Origin: GCA-020348365 sp964347995
GTDB lineage: Archaea > Thermoproteota > Bathyarchaeia > Bathyarchaeales > Bathyarchaeaceae
Direction: 5' to 3'
NCBI GenBank assembly: GCA_964347995.1
Contig: CAYGBA010000030.1
Coordinates: forward strand, 1 to 17,729
DNA length: 17,729 bases
This document shows, one piece after another, positions 1 to 6,786 of this stretch. Position 1 is the stretch's first letter; each line of letters opens with the position of its first letter. Under the pieces are notes generated by a model that was given only the letters and a program-made list of their open reading frames with translations, was not told the origin of the DNA and made no database searches. A program made the position numbers and the translations under genes.

Positions 1-1
1 T

Positions 2-31
2 CCTGAAGTAGACCTGAAGGTGAAAGAATGA
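2..31 (+). CDS. C-terminal end of an upstream gene (partial)
   Basis: The second reading frame is open from the window edge and reads PEVDLKVKE followed by TGA at 29-31. That stop overlaps the ATG of the next gene in an ATGA arrangement, which is typical of translationally coupled archaeal genes, and the next gene's ribosome binding site lies inside this tail. Nine codons are too few to identify the protein. An untranslated leader is the alternative. Confidence 0.35.
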   Translation, partial: PEVDLKVKE

Positions 32-219
32 AGGCGAGATACCGAGTTCATAGATTCGACGTCAAAATGACAACAGACCCGAGCAAGCTAGAGCAGTTCT
101 TAAATGGTTTTGAAGGTGAAGTCGTGGCGATTATCCCGAACGTTACTCCCAAATTTACCCCTGGGGGAATGGGTGCCAACGTGGACTTTCTTTTGATTGT
201 GGAGAAGAAGGTGAGTTGA
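28..219 (+). CDS. Small DUF4177-like protein
   Basis: This 63-residue protein has no visible signal peptide or membrane segment. The pattern is a strand (residues 3-13), a helix with a KLEQFLN core (20-26), then strands around GEVVAIIPNV (30-39) and FLLIVEKK (54-61). That order, ending in a hydrophobic strand with E/K residues, resembles the short DUF4177 fold; the assignment is by pattern, not by search. GGTGA at 19-23 sits four bases before the ATG, which supports the start. It is followed after one base by a second protein of similar style, so the two are probably co-translated and may act together. The biochemical role is unknown. Confidence 0.72.
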   Translation: MKARYRVHRFDVKMTTDPSKLEQFLNGFEGEVVAIIPNVTPKFTPGGMGANVDFLLIVEKKVS

Positions 220-220
220 G

Positions 221-376
221 TTGAAAGAATACGTATGCGTGGAAGTTGGACACCATAAAAAGATTGCCGAAACAATCGGGGAATATCAAAGAAAGGGCTG
301 GCGACTCCATACCTATCAAGCGACTGGACAAGCAACCCTTGTCAGCCATTACTTGCTGTTTGAGCGAGGCGAGTGA
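221..376 (+). CDS. Very small DUF4177-like protein with TTG start
   Basis: A 51-residue frame opens at TTG 221 and ends with TGA at 374-376. GGTGAG at 210-215 lies five bases upstream, inside the end of the preceding gene, which supports this non-ATG start. The protein begins MKEYVCVEVGH, has a helix with KKIAETIGEYQRKGW (13-27) and ends in the strand HYLLFERGE. The EY-VVEV strand, the helix ending in GW, and a final Y-LLFE strand match the DUF4177 pattern better than in the preceding gene. The reading frame has no ATG, so an ATG-only gene finder would miss it. Probably one operon with the 63-residue gene. Function unknown. Confidence 0.68.
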   Translation: MKEYVCVEVGHHKKIAETIGEYQRKGWRLHTYQATGQATLVSHYLLFERGE

Positions 377-409
377 GCGGGAAAAGCTGACCTTCTCAAA
401 ACCTAACCT

Positions 410-430
410 CCCACTTCTTTTTTCTGTCTG
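410..430 (+). terminator. Candidate T-rich terminator after the small-gene pair
   Basis: Thirty to fifty bases past the stop of the small gene the plus strand has a pyrimidine tract with six consecutive T residues (417-423 region). Archaeal RNA polymerase commonly terminates at such T tracts without a strong hairpin. It lies between the small genes and the amidohydrolase, so it would separate two transcription units. Confidence 0.3.
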
Positions 431-513
431 ACATACAGTGAAACATTTTAGCTAGTTGCAAAATATGAAAGTCCAAGTAAAACTACTTAGTCAAAAGCTC
501 ATAGGTGATTCCC

Positions 514-1815
514 TTGGAGGCGGACATCCTAATTGAAAACTGCACGATTCTCCCGATGGACGGCCGAGACATCATTGAAGACGGCCTCATAGCCACAAAA
601 AAGAACCTAATCACTTATGCAGACCCAAAAAGAAAGGCGCCAAAAATCGAGGCAGAGAAAACCATAGACGCCTCGGGAATGGTAGCTACACCCGGCTTGA
701 TAAACTGCCACACCCACCTAGCCATGACGCTGTTCCGAGGCGTAGCGGAAGACCAGCCGCTAGAGACGTGGCTCACTGAAGCAATCTGGCCCCTAGAGGC
801 GAAACTCAAACCCCAGGACATCTATTACGGCAGCCTTCTCGGATGTCTAGAGATGATAAAGAGCGGAACCACATGCTTCGCAGACATGTACTTCCACGAA
901 GAAACTGTAGCTAAAGCCGTCCAAAAAGCGGGCCTAAGAGCAGCCTTGGCTCCCGGGCTCCTAGAAACGCTGGATAGAGACTTTGCAGAAAAAACACTGA
1001 AACAAACCATCCAACTCGTTACTAAATACCACAAGCCAAGAAGCACAATCAAAATCCAACTAGGCCCCCACACCGTCTACACGTGCAGCCTCGACTTTCT
1101 GAAAAGAATCAGAGAGACGGCCACCCGCCACAAGATAGGCATCCACATCCACCTAGCCGAATCAAAAGATATGACCGACAAGATCGAAAGAGAACACGGC
1201 CAAACCGAAGCCCAACTGCTGGAGAGCATAGGCTTTCTAGGACCAGATGTCGTCGCAGCCCACTGCATCCACCTCAACCAAAAAGACATGCAGACGCTAG
1301 CCAAACACGACGTCAAAATAGTATACAACCCCGTCTCAAACATGAAACTGGCACAGGGAACGGCAGCAATTCCCGACCTACAAAAACTGGGCATAACCGT
1401 AAGTTTAGGCACAGACGGCCCAGCAAGCAACAACACACTAGACATGCTACAGAACATGAAGATAGCCGCCCTCCTCCAGAAGGCACACTACGGAGACCCA
1501 ACCGTTCTCCCAGCCAAAACCTTGCTGGAAATGGCAACCAAAAATGCGGCGAAGGCTCTAGGACTGGAAAGAACAATAGGCTCGTTGGAACCTGGAAAAA
1601 GGGCGGACATCGCCCTCATAGACTTCAAGAAACCCCACCTGACACCCCAGCACAACCCATACGCCAACATCGTCTATTCCGCCAACGGAAGCGACGTACA
1701 AACTCTAATCGTAGACGGAAGAATGCTCATGGAGAACCGATGTGTGAAGACATTAGACGAAGACGAAATCATGGAGAAAGCCCGAGAAACCGCCCTAAAT
1801 CTACTCACAAGATGA
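514..1815 (+). CDS. mtaD: Amidohydrolase, 5'-methylthioadenosine / S-adenosylhomocysteine deaminase family
   Basis: The product deaminates adenosine-type nucleosides (MTA, SAH) to the inosine forms, a cytosolic step in methionine and SAM salvage; related members act on other aminated rings, so exact substrate is uncertain. It is a full-length metal-dependent amidohydrolase of 433 residues. Metal and active-site motifs are visible: NCHTHL (His66, His68), HIHLAES (His213, Glu216), AAHC (His250) and GTDGPASNN (Asp301). The C-terminal part carries GSLEPGKRADI, the usual return to the beta-sandwich. Start choice: AGGTGA at 503-508 lies five bases before TTG 514, and the upstream GTG at 505 is inside that ribosome binding site, so TTG is preferred (GTG would add three residues). 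The coding strand is unusually rich in A and C compared with the argF and arcC genes. It appears to be a single-gene unit. Confidence 0.9.
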   Translation: MEADILIENCTILPMDGRDIIEDGLIATKKNLITYADPKRKAPKIEAEKTIDASGMVATPGLINCHTHLAMTLFRGVAEDQPLETWLTEAIWPLEAKLKPQDIYYGSLLGCLEMIKSGTTCFADMYFHEETVAKAVQKAGLRAALAPGLLETLDRDFAEKTLKQTIQLVTKYHKPRSTIKIQLGPHTVYTCSLDFLKRIRETATRHKIGIHIHLAESKDMTDKIEREHGQTEAQLLESIGFLGPDVVAAHCIHLNQKDMQTLAKHDVKIVYNPVSNMKLAQGTAAIPDLQKLGITVSLGTDGPASNNTLDMLQNMKIAALLQKAHYGDPTVLPAKTLLEMATKNAAKALGLERTIGSLEPGKRADIALIDFKKPHLTPQHNPYANIVYSANGSDVQTLIVDGRMLMENRCVKTLDEDEIMEKARETALNLLTR

Positions 1816-2052
1816 AAAAGCCCAATCTACAACGTTAGCCATCATGATTCCCAGAAGTCTTAGGTTGCCGCGGCCAGAATCTAGCTAGCTAATGTACGTT
1901 ATATTCGCTTCCGCAGACAGATGATCGTATCTAAGCTCCTTGAAGGAAGCTTTAGAAGACACCTAAGAGAGAAGAGGAGATGTTCAAAAAGAGGATAAGA
2001 GACCTCAAGAGGAAGATAGAGAATCCGTGAGATAGTGCAGAGACAGAATAGG

Positions 2053-2259
2053 CTACTCGAAATTGCCCTTCCCTTGGCGCATCTTAAACTCCTGCACTGC
2101 CGCTATGGCTTCTCTACTCTTTTCGGCTTTAGCCAATATCCGAACTTTGGTGGGATCAAGTCGGATCGGGTAGCCACACTCGAAGCACTTAGCAGTCTTG
2201 TGACCTTCTCTCGCATATCTTATTGATCCGCATCGGGGACACATGAACACTAGATACAT
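2053..2259 (-). CDS. DUF1922 family zinc-ribbon protein
   Basis: The 68-residue protein starts MYLVFMCPRCGSIRYAREG and has two zinc knuckles, CPRC and CFEC, followed by a basic helix rich in K, E and R. The MYL-F-C start, the REG-KT linker and the C-terminal RILAKAEKSREA segment match the archaeal DUF1922 family. These are small proteins of unknown function, thought to bind zinc and perhaps nucleic acid. The ATG at 2259 is preferred because the protein motif begins there; in-frame ATG at 2277 and TTG at 2301 are possible longer starts. It follows the XPD-like helicase on the same strand after 48 bases and is probably co-transcribed, which hints at a shared role, though this is inference. Confidence 0.8.
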   Translation of the reverse strand: MYLVFMCPRCGSIRYAREGHKTAKCFECGYPIRLDPTKVRILAKAEKSREAIAAVQEFKMRQGKGNFE

Positions 2260-2307
2260 CCGACTCGCCTCGCACATGCACAATACATCAAAGACCAACA
2301 ATAACTG

Positions 2308-4293
2308 CTAAACAGAGATTTCCCTTATTCCATTTACGACAGCCCACGGAGTTATGAGTCTTCGATGGGTTCCGTATCTGCGATCCATGAGGATGAAGTT
2401 GCACCAGTCATCCCGGTGCCTGATGCCCCTTCCCATGGCTTGATTCGCCGCTCTGAAGGCGTCCATAACATACCATCTCTCCCCGAGATCTTTGTCTTTC
2501 CTGTTGAAGTAATCGATCTGAGCCTTGACCACTGGATCGCTGTAGTCTGCGTATGGAACACCTATCAGGAAGACTCCTCTAGCCTGTTCGTACGGGAAGT
2601 TGGAACCCTCCGCGTTTCTTCCCCTGAAGACGCCGCACAAAACCGCTCCTTTACGGCTTTTAGCCTCCCTCTTGTACTCCTCTACGATCTCTCTGTTTTC
2701 CCTTGCATGACCGCCTTCAATGAAGACAGCTTTTCCGTCCAGAAAGAGCCTACCACGCTTTTCTGTTATGATCTCTCTTTCCCGCCATATTCTTAAGTTC
2801 TTCAGCATGAATCCCCTCTGGGGGAAGAAGACTAGAACCCCGTTGGGAATCCGTGCAGCCAGCTTGAGAACGTCCTCTCCATAACGAAGCATCATCTCTT
2901 CACTCCTTTCGGTGAATCGTGTCGTCACTGAGGCATCTAGGACTGTGCGCACATTCTCTGGGTCTGCGATAGCAGTATACGTTCTTGTCTCCGCGTCTGG
3001 GAGTCCCATGATTTCCGTGAACAGCGTTATGGGCGACAGGGTACCCGACATGACTAAGGCCCCATAGGCCTCTTCTACGATTGGCTCTACTGCTAGACTC
3101 GGGTCCAAACACTTATACTCGACAAGATTGAGGCCAGAGAACGATCTTCGGTAGACGGCTACATAACTGTCGCTCGGACTTGAGGCAACCAACGAGAGAA
3201 ACCTGAGCACACCATTCAAGAAGCAGATAGGATAATCCCCCCGTTCAATTTTATGTGTTCTGATCTCCTCCACCACATCAGAGAAAGACTCGACTAGGAA
3301 AGCGATGTCCTCAACATTCAAAACGCGCTCCAGTTCTTTGCGGAACTTCACACCGGATTTTGCCTTGGCCTTCTCAGAGATTTCTTCGTCCAAGTATTCG
3401 GTAAGGTCGTCTATCATGTCGAAGGGCGCCTTCACAAGTTCCATCTCCTCTTTGCTCCTGGCCAAGCCTCTTTCCGATAGCGTGTCGCTGAGGACTTCTA
3501 GGCTAATCTTGTCTGCATTGTGTGCCTCGTCGAAGATGAGAATCTTACCTCCCAATTCGAGGTTCACCCTCTTCCTTATGAACTCATTGAAGACGTACTG
3601 GTATGGTCCGACGACAATCGTAGACTTCTCAGCCATCTTTCTGGCCAGAGAGTATGGACAAATCCTATGGATTCTGCCGTATTTACGAAGCTTCTTTATT
3701 GACAGTACTGGAGGAAGCCCCCTGGGTAGAGTCTTCAATTCCCATTTGTATGGGCACTTGTGCGTGTCTCTCATCAGCCTACATGCCTCATAGGCCTCGA
3801 TAGGGGGTAGCCTTCGGCACTTCTCGTTTAGACAGAGGTGCCGTCTGCTGGCGAGGTTCACCGCCGAAAAGCTTGCTCCAGAATGACGGTTTATTCTCTC
3901 GATCTCGAAGAGAACCTGGCGCACCTGCTCATGGGTTCTTGTAGCATAAACTATCTTCCGATTCGTGGGCAACAGTGACGCGAGGGAGCAGACGGTCTTT
4001 CCGAATCCGTTACACGCCTCAGCCACCAGCACACCGCGGTTGCCCACAACCCTCTCTATATCCCTCATAAACTCCAACTGCTGCGGATAAGGATCATATG
4101 GGAACAACCGTGGCGCTCCTGCCCTTCTCTCCTTCTGTCCTCTCCCAAGTTTGGTCCTGTGGATTTTGTGGGTCAACGTGAGGAGTTTGCCGCACTCTCG
4201 ACAAAAATGACTCTCTTTGTACTCCTCCATAGTATGCGGCCTGCCACATTTGGGACAGATGAAGAGACCAAGCAACATTTCCACTACATTCAA
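2308..4293 (-). CDS. XPD/Rad3-family iron-sulfur DNA helicase with N-terminal zinc ribbon
   Basis: This 661-residue superfamily 2 helicase would unwind DNA 5'-3' using ATP, in repair or replication. Motifs in order: zinc ribbon with Cys13, Cys16, Cys31, Cys34; Walker A in EACNGFGKT (92-100); motif Ia VYATRTHEQ (115-123); four spaced cysteines of the Fe-S domain (Cys154, Cys159, Cys171, Cys180); DEAH box (255-258); SGTLSP (416-421); motif V-like RGRNAEGSNF (557-566); and motif VI QAMGRGIRHRDD (618-629). Typical XPD Walker A reads EAPTGTGKT and motif V ends SEGIDF, so both are divergent here. The N-terminal ribbon (about 40 residues) is additional to the canonical archaeal XPD layout. The start is TTG 4293; ATG 4278 is an alternative that keeps all motifs. 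Whether it is the main XPD or a paralogue cannot be told. Confidence 0.88.
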   Translation of the reverse strand: MNVVEMLLGLFICPKCGRPHTMEEYKESHFCRECGKLLTLTHKIHRTKLGRGQKERRAGAPRLFPYDPYPQQLEFMRDIERVVGNRGVLVAEACNGFGKTVCSLASLLPTNRKIVYATRTHEQVRQVLFEIERINRHSGASFSAVNLASRRHLCLNEKCRRLPPIEAYEACRLMRDTHKCPYKWELKTLPRGLPPVLSIKKLRKYGRIHRICPYSLARKMAEKSTIVVGPYQYVFNEFIRKRVNLELGGKILIFDEAHNADKISLEVLSDTLSERGLARSKEEMELVKAPFDMIDDLTEYLDEEISEKAKAKSGVKFRKELERVLNVEDIAFLVESFSDVVEEIRTHKIERGDYPICFLNGVLRFLSLVASSPSDSYVAVYRRSFSGLNLVEYKCLDPSLAVEPIVEEAYGALVMSGTLSPITLFTEIMGLPDAETRTYTAIADPENVRTVLDASVTTRFTERSEEMMLRYGEDVLKLAARIPNGVLVFFPQRGFMLKNLRIWREREIITEKRGRLFLDGKAVFIEGGHARENREIVEEYKREAKSRKGAVLCGVFRGRNAEGSNFPYEQARGVFLIGVPYADYSDPVVKAQIDYFNRKDKDLGERWYVMDAFRAANQAMGRGIRHRDDWCNFILMDRRYGTHRRLITPWAVVNGIREISV

Positions 4294-4317
4294 GGGAAAT
4301 AATCTGTGTGCTGCATG

Positions 4318-4330
4318 TTAAAAACTATTT
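4318..4330. promoter_or_regulatory. AT-rich shared promoter element between helicase and winged-helix gene
   Basis: TTAAAAACTATTT is the only strong AT tract between the two divergent genes. Read on the plus strand it would place a start site near 4346, just before the ATG at 4368; read on the minus strand it would place one near 4295, beside the helicase start. It could serve either or both directions. This is inferred from spacing alone. Confidence 0.3.
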
Positions 4331-4367
4331 GACCCTTACTGACTCCGGGCTCGAATCCAAAATCAAT

Positions 4368-4877
4368 ATGCCTCATTCATATCACTTTTCTAAAAGCCAA
4401 AAGAAACCTATACATACAGACAAGGCGTCGCAATTGGAAGACTCACAACCAGACAAAGAAATCATAGCGAGCAAGCTAAAAGGAAACACCCTACGCGTGT
4501 ACTGGCATCTCCTTCAAAACGCACAAGACACGTTGGGACCAAGGGAAATCCAGAGAGAATTGGGCTTTTCAAGTCCAGCCTTAGCCGACTATCATCTGAA
4601 CAAACTCGTGATGCTAGGGCTGGTGGAAAAGAAGATAGGCGAATACCAATTGGTCAGAGAGGTCGACGTCGGCATCCTGAAGCAATTCATAAGACTCGGC
4701 ACCTTCATCCTACCACGGTACATCCTATACGCAACGCTATTCACAACGCTTCTAGTCTTCTACGCGACCCAGCTTAGAACCATTAACTTCTACAGTCTCT
4801 ACGCCCTGATTTTAGGACTTCTTGCCACTGCCATCCTCTGGTACGAAACCGTAAGAGCATGGCAGCAGAAACCCTAG
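4368..4877 (+). CDS. Winged-helix regulator with two C-terminal membrane helices
   Basis: The product is 169 residues. Residues 40-98 form an ArsR-like winged helix: KLKGNTLRVYWHLLQ, then GPREIQRELGFSSPALADYHL as helix-turn-helix, then LVMLGLVEKKIGEYQLV as wing. Two hydrophobic helices follow (about 114-133 and 142-160), with a short polar tail. This layout suggests a membrane-tethered DNA-binding protein, a recurrent archaeal arrangement whose signal is unknown. The ATG at 4368 is preferred because starting at the in-frame ATG 4308 would leave only 14 bases to the divergent helicase gene and no room for a promoter; neither start has a clear ribosome binding site, so a leaderless or weak-leader transcript is possible. 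Coding-strand composition is A/C-rich like the amidohydrolase gene. Confidence 0.75.
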   Translation: MPHSYHFSKSQKKPIHTDKASQLEDSQPDKEIIASKLKGNTLRVYWHLLQNAQDTLGPREIQRELGFSSPALADYHLNKLVMLGLVEKKIGEYQLVREVDVGILKQFIRLGTFILPRYILYATLFTTLLVFYATQLRTINFYSLYALILGLLATAILWYETVRAWQQKP

Positions 4878-5009
4878 CCCAACCAACGAAAGAATTCAAG
4901 ATAAGCAGAGGCGAGTTGTTAAGACAGCACCGTAACTTTCAGCATTAGTCTAAGCTTTCCACTTCTGCTGACGGCCATCTATTCTGCTACGAGTCGGCGC
5001 AAACTGCGG

Positions 5010-5564
5010 CTATTCAATAAGCTCGACTTCAGCTTTGGCCACTGGGATAAGCTTTCCAGCTTGTATGATGGGCTGCTCGTTGACGGTTATGTCTATCATA
5101 ACGGTGGTGACAGGCTCTTCCTTTATTGTGAAGAAGCTCTGCTTAACCATTACCCAAGGCGTCGTGATATTCAACGGTTTATAGGGCTCCAGTGTTGTGT
5201 TTGCCCATGCATCGACTACGTGAAATCTTATTTCGGTATAGTTTCCAACTGGTAGCTCTCCAGCCGCTAATACTCGCGAGACGTTGCTCAGCGATAGCAG
5301 ATCGAAGGGTTCTGTTTCGATCACGGTTATGTTTGTCCAAGTTTCGTTTCCATAGCCTTTCCTATGCACTTTCACTGCGTCTATCTGCAACCACAATTCT
5401 TGCAGAGCTACTGGCTCATCTTTGACTTTGATTAGGAGGAACCCTTTTTCCTCCGTTGGCAGTGAAGGTATCATGCCTGCCCATAGAACACCACTTATGA
5501 TAAGAGCTGCTATTAATACGCCCGCTACTGCGCCTATGACTGTATTCTTCTTCTCATAAGCCAT
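5010..5564 (-). CDS. DUF4382 domain membrane-anchored surface protein
   Basis: This 184-residue protein has a lysine-flanked hydrophobic N-terminus (residues 8-30) that is either an uncleaved anchor or a signal peptide. The remainder (about 40-183) fits DUF4382: GFLLIKVKDEPVALQELWLQIDAVKVH, a PFDLLSL motif, LPVGNYTEIRFHV, and a final beta-rich part. Six N-X-S/T sequons occur at Asn73, 78, 94, 108, 122 and 132, which suggests N-glycosylation outside the membrane. AGGTGA lies six bases before the ATG. The small cysteine-rich gene lies 15 bases upstream on the same strand, so the two are probably co-transcribed. DUF4382 has no settled function. Confidence 0.8.
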   Translation of the reverse strand: MAYEKKNTVIGAVAGVLIAALIISGVLWAGMIPSLPTEEKGFLLIKVKDEPVALQELWLQIDAVKVHRKGYGNETWTNITVIETEPFDLLSLSNVSRVLAAGELPVGNYTEIRFHVVDAWANTTLEPYKPLNITTPWVMVKQSFFTIKEEPVTTVMIDITVNEQPIIQAGKLIPVAKAEVELIE

Positions 5565-5579
5565 CTTATCACCTTCTTC

Positions 5580-5765
5580 TCATTCTAGTTTGCTTCCACA
5601 CGTTGGACATTTGCCCAAGTCGGTTCCGCAGGTAAGGCAGTACCATTCTTCGCATTTTGCACAGTAAAAGTTCATGCCGTGTATCTTCCCCTGACACTTT
5701 TGGCATGTTCTCTCTGGAATCCTTGACCGAAGCATTTTATGGATGGTCGAATTTGTGGTGAACAT
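5580..5765 (-). CDS. Small eight-cysteine zinc-binding protein
   Basis: The product is 61 residues and contains four CxxC pairs: CQKC, CAKC, CLTC and CPTC, with spacings of ten, four and six residues between pairs. This suggests two interleaved zinc sites as in B-box, RING or double zinc-ribbon folds; the family is not recognised with certainty. The ATG at 5765 has GGATGA four bases upstream and lies about 36 bases after a TATA-like element, so it is preferred over the in-frame ATG at 5813, which lies upstream of that element. The next gene downstream encodes the DUF4382 protein. A cytosolic protein-protein or nucleic-acid binding role is possible, but unproven. Confidence 0.65.
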   Translation of the reverse strand: MFTTNSTIHKMLRSRIPERTCQKCQGKIHGMNFYCAKCEEWYCLTCGTDLGKCPTCGSKLE

Positions 5766-5796
5766 TTTTTCATCCAGTATATTACTTGCATCGTGA

Positions 5797-5842
5797 GATA
5801 TAATACAACACATTTGAACGGTCTGTTCAAAACCTTGAACGG
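5797..5842 (-). promoter_or_regulatory. TATA element with upstream TTGAAC dyads
   Basis: On the minus strand TATTATATC (5805-5797) is a good TATA box for the eight-cysteine gene. Immediately upstream, TTGAACGG occurs at 5814-5821 and again at 5835-5842, 21 bases apart, and an inverted copy GTTCAA lies between them at 5825-5830. This gives two overlapping perfect dyads, with spacers of five and four bases. The position next to the TATA box fits an operator or activator site. The binding protein is unknown. Confidence 0.45.
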
Positions 5843-5864
5843 CACACGCTTACATTGGAAGGTT

Positions 5865-6770
5865 TCAGTACTTTCCCAAGGAACCCCTGCTTCGTATATA
5901 CCTGTCTACTAAATAAAACACCAGTATGCCGAACAGTATCCACGCCGCATCCAAGGCTAGCAGGTGCAAAAATATGGTTCCTACTCCTTGAGGTGGATAC
6001 CCTTCCATGAGGAAACTACGCATTCCGGTCAGTGCCGCGCCGGTTGGAAACACCTCGCTGGCTTGACGAGCCACGTTCGGCAGAACAGCCAGAGGATAAG
6101 CCACGGGAGAGAGGATCATCAGTATGCTATGAAGTCCCTCCGCGATTATCCATCCCTCCTTCAGGAACAACGCTAAGGAAGATATTAGTATACCAAAGCC
6201 GTAGAGCGCGAACATCATCAGGGCAAAAATGGTTAATGCTGGCAATATACCTTGAACATTTAGGGCTAAGCCAAACACCGCATATATCACAAGGAACTCT
6301 ATGGTTACACTTATGCTCTGGTGCATCGTGCTGTGAAGCGCCATCCCCAAAACAAGACTCAGCCGGCTTGTGGGAGTCACATAGATGGACTCTAACGTCC
6401 CAAACCACTGCTCTCTTCGAATACTGAAACCCATAGCCCAAATCGCTGTTCCAATGAAACCCATAACCATGTATCCCGTGAAGATGTAGGTGACCACATC
6501 CACCGGAATCAGAGTCCCCAGCAATCCTTGTAAAGCCTCACTGTATCTTCCACCTATAAGAACCAGCCCGTAAAGGAGGAAGGGTAGCAACATGACAAGG
6601 GGCTGAACGCACTGCCTTAGGAAACTTAAGGGATAAGCCAACTCTATCTTCCACACTTTGACATTGCTCTCCCACATTGCTCTCAGTTCCGCTTTCAAGT
6701 TGGCCCAAGAGAAACCCACCGGGCACGAAACTTTTTTGAAACCTTGCATCCTCTCGTCCTTTTTCGTCAT
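5865..6770 (-). CDS. ABC-2 type exporter permease (second permease)
   Basis: The 301-residue integral membrane protein has a cytosolic N-terminus and six hydrophobic segments (about 52-74, 93-117, 149-171, 177-201, 213-231, 267-289). The loop GFSIRREQWFGTLESIYVTP (about 114-133) is the conserved ABC-2 permease segment that contacts the ATPase, and LSPVAYPLAVLP is a second family motif. It would form the channel with the neighbouring permease and ATPase to export a substrate, possibly a lipid, polysaccharide or drug; the substrate cannot be read from sequence. ATG 6770 lies seven bases after AAGGA; the GTG at 6773 is only four bases away. It follows the first permease after a short gap, in one operon. 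Confidence 0.85.
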   Translation of the reverse strand: MTKKDERMQGFKKVSCPVGFSWANLKAELRAMWESNVKVWKIELAYPLSFLRQCVQPLVMLLPFLLYGLVLIGGRYSEALQGLLGTLIPVDVVTYIFTGYMVMGFIGTAIWAMGFSIRREQWFGTLESIYVTPTSRLSLVLGMALHSTMHQSISVTIEFLVIYAVFGLALNVQGILPALTIFALMMFALYGFGILISSLALFLKEGWIIAEGLHSILMILSPVAYPLAVLPNVARQASEVFPTGAALTGMRSFLMEGYPPQGVGTIFLHLLALDAAWILFGILVFYLVDRYIRSRGSLGKY

Positions 6771-6786
6771 CACTATTTCCTTCTTC

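Noticed and set aside
1083..1838. Long 251-codon open frame overlapping the amidohydrolase on the same strand
   Set aside because: Its product is an R/P/H-rich low-complexity sequence with no domain, fully inside a gene with intact catalytic motifs. The open frame follows from the A/C-rich composition.
1921..2031. Short frames of 17 to 25 codons in the gap after the amidohydrolase
   Set aside because: They are lysine/arginine-rich and too short to support; GAGGAG before ATG 1980 is the only hint. I see no other feature in this 237-base gap.
3305..3793. 162-codon plus-strand frame inside the helicase gene
   Set aside because: It is antisense to a region with clear XPD motifs, has no ribosome binding site, and resembles no family.
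4345..4360. tRNA T-arm-like GGCTCGAATCC sequence
   Set aside because: The flanking bases do not form the five-base stem, and no acceptor, D or anticodon arm is found upstream.
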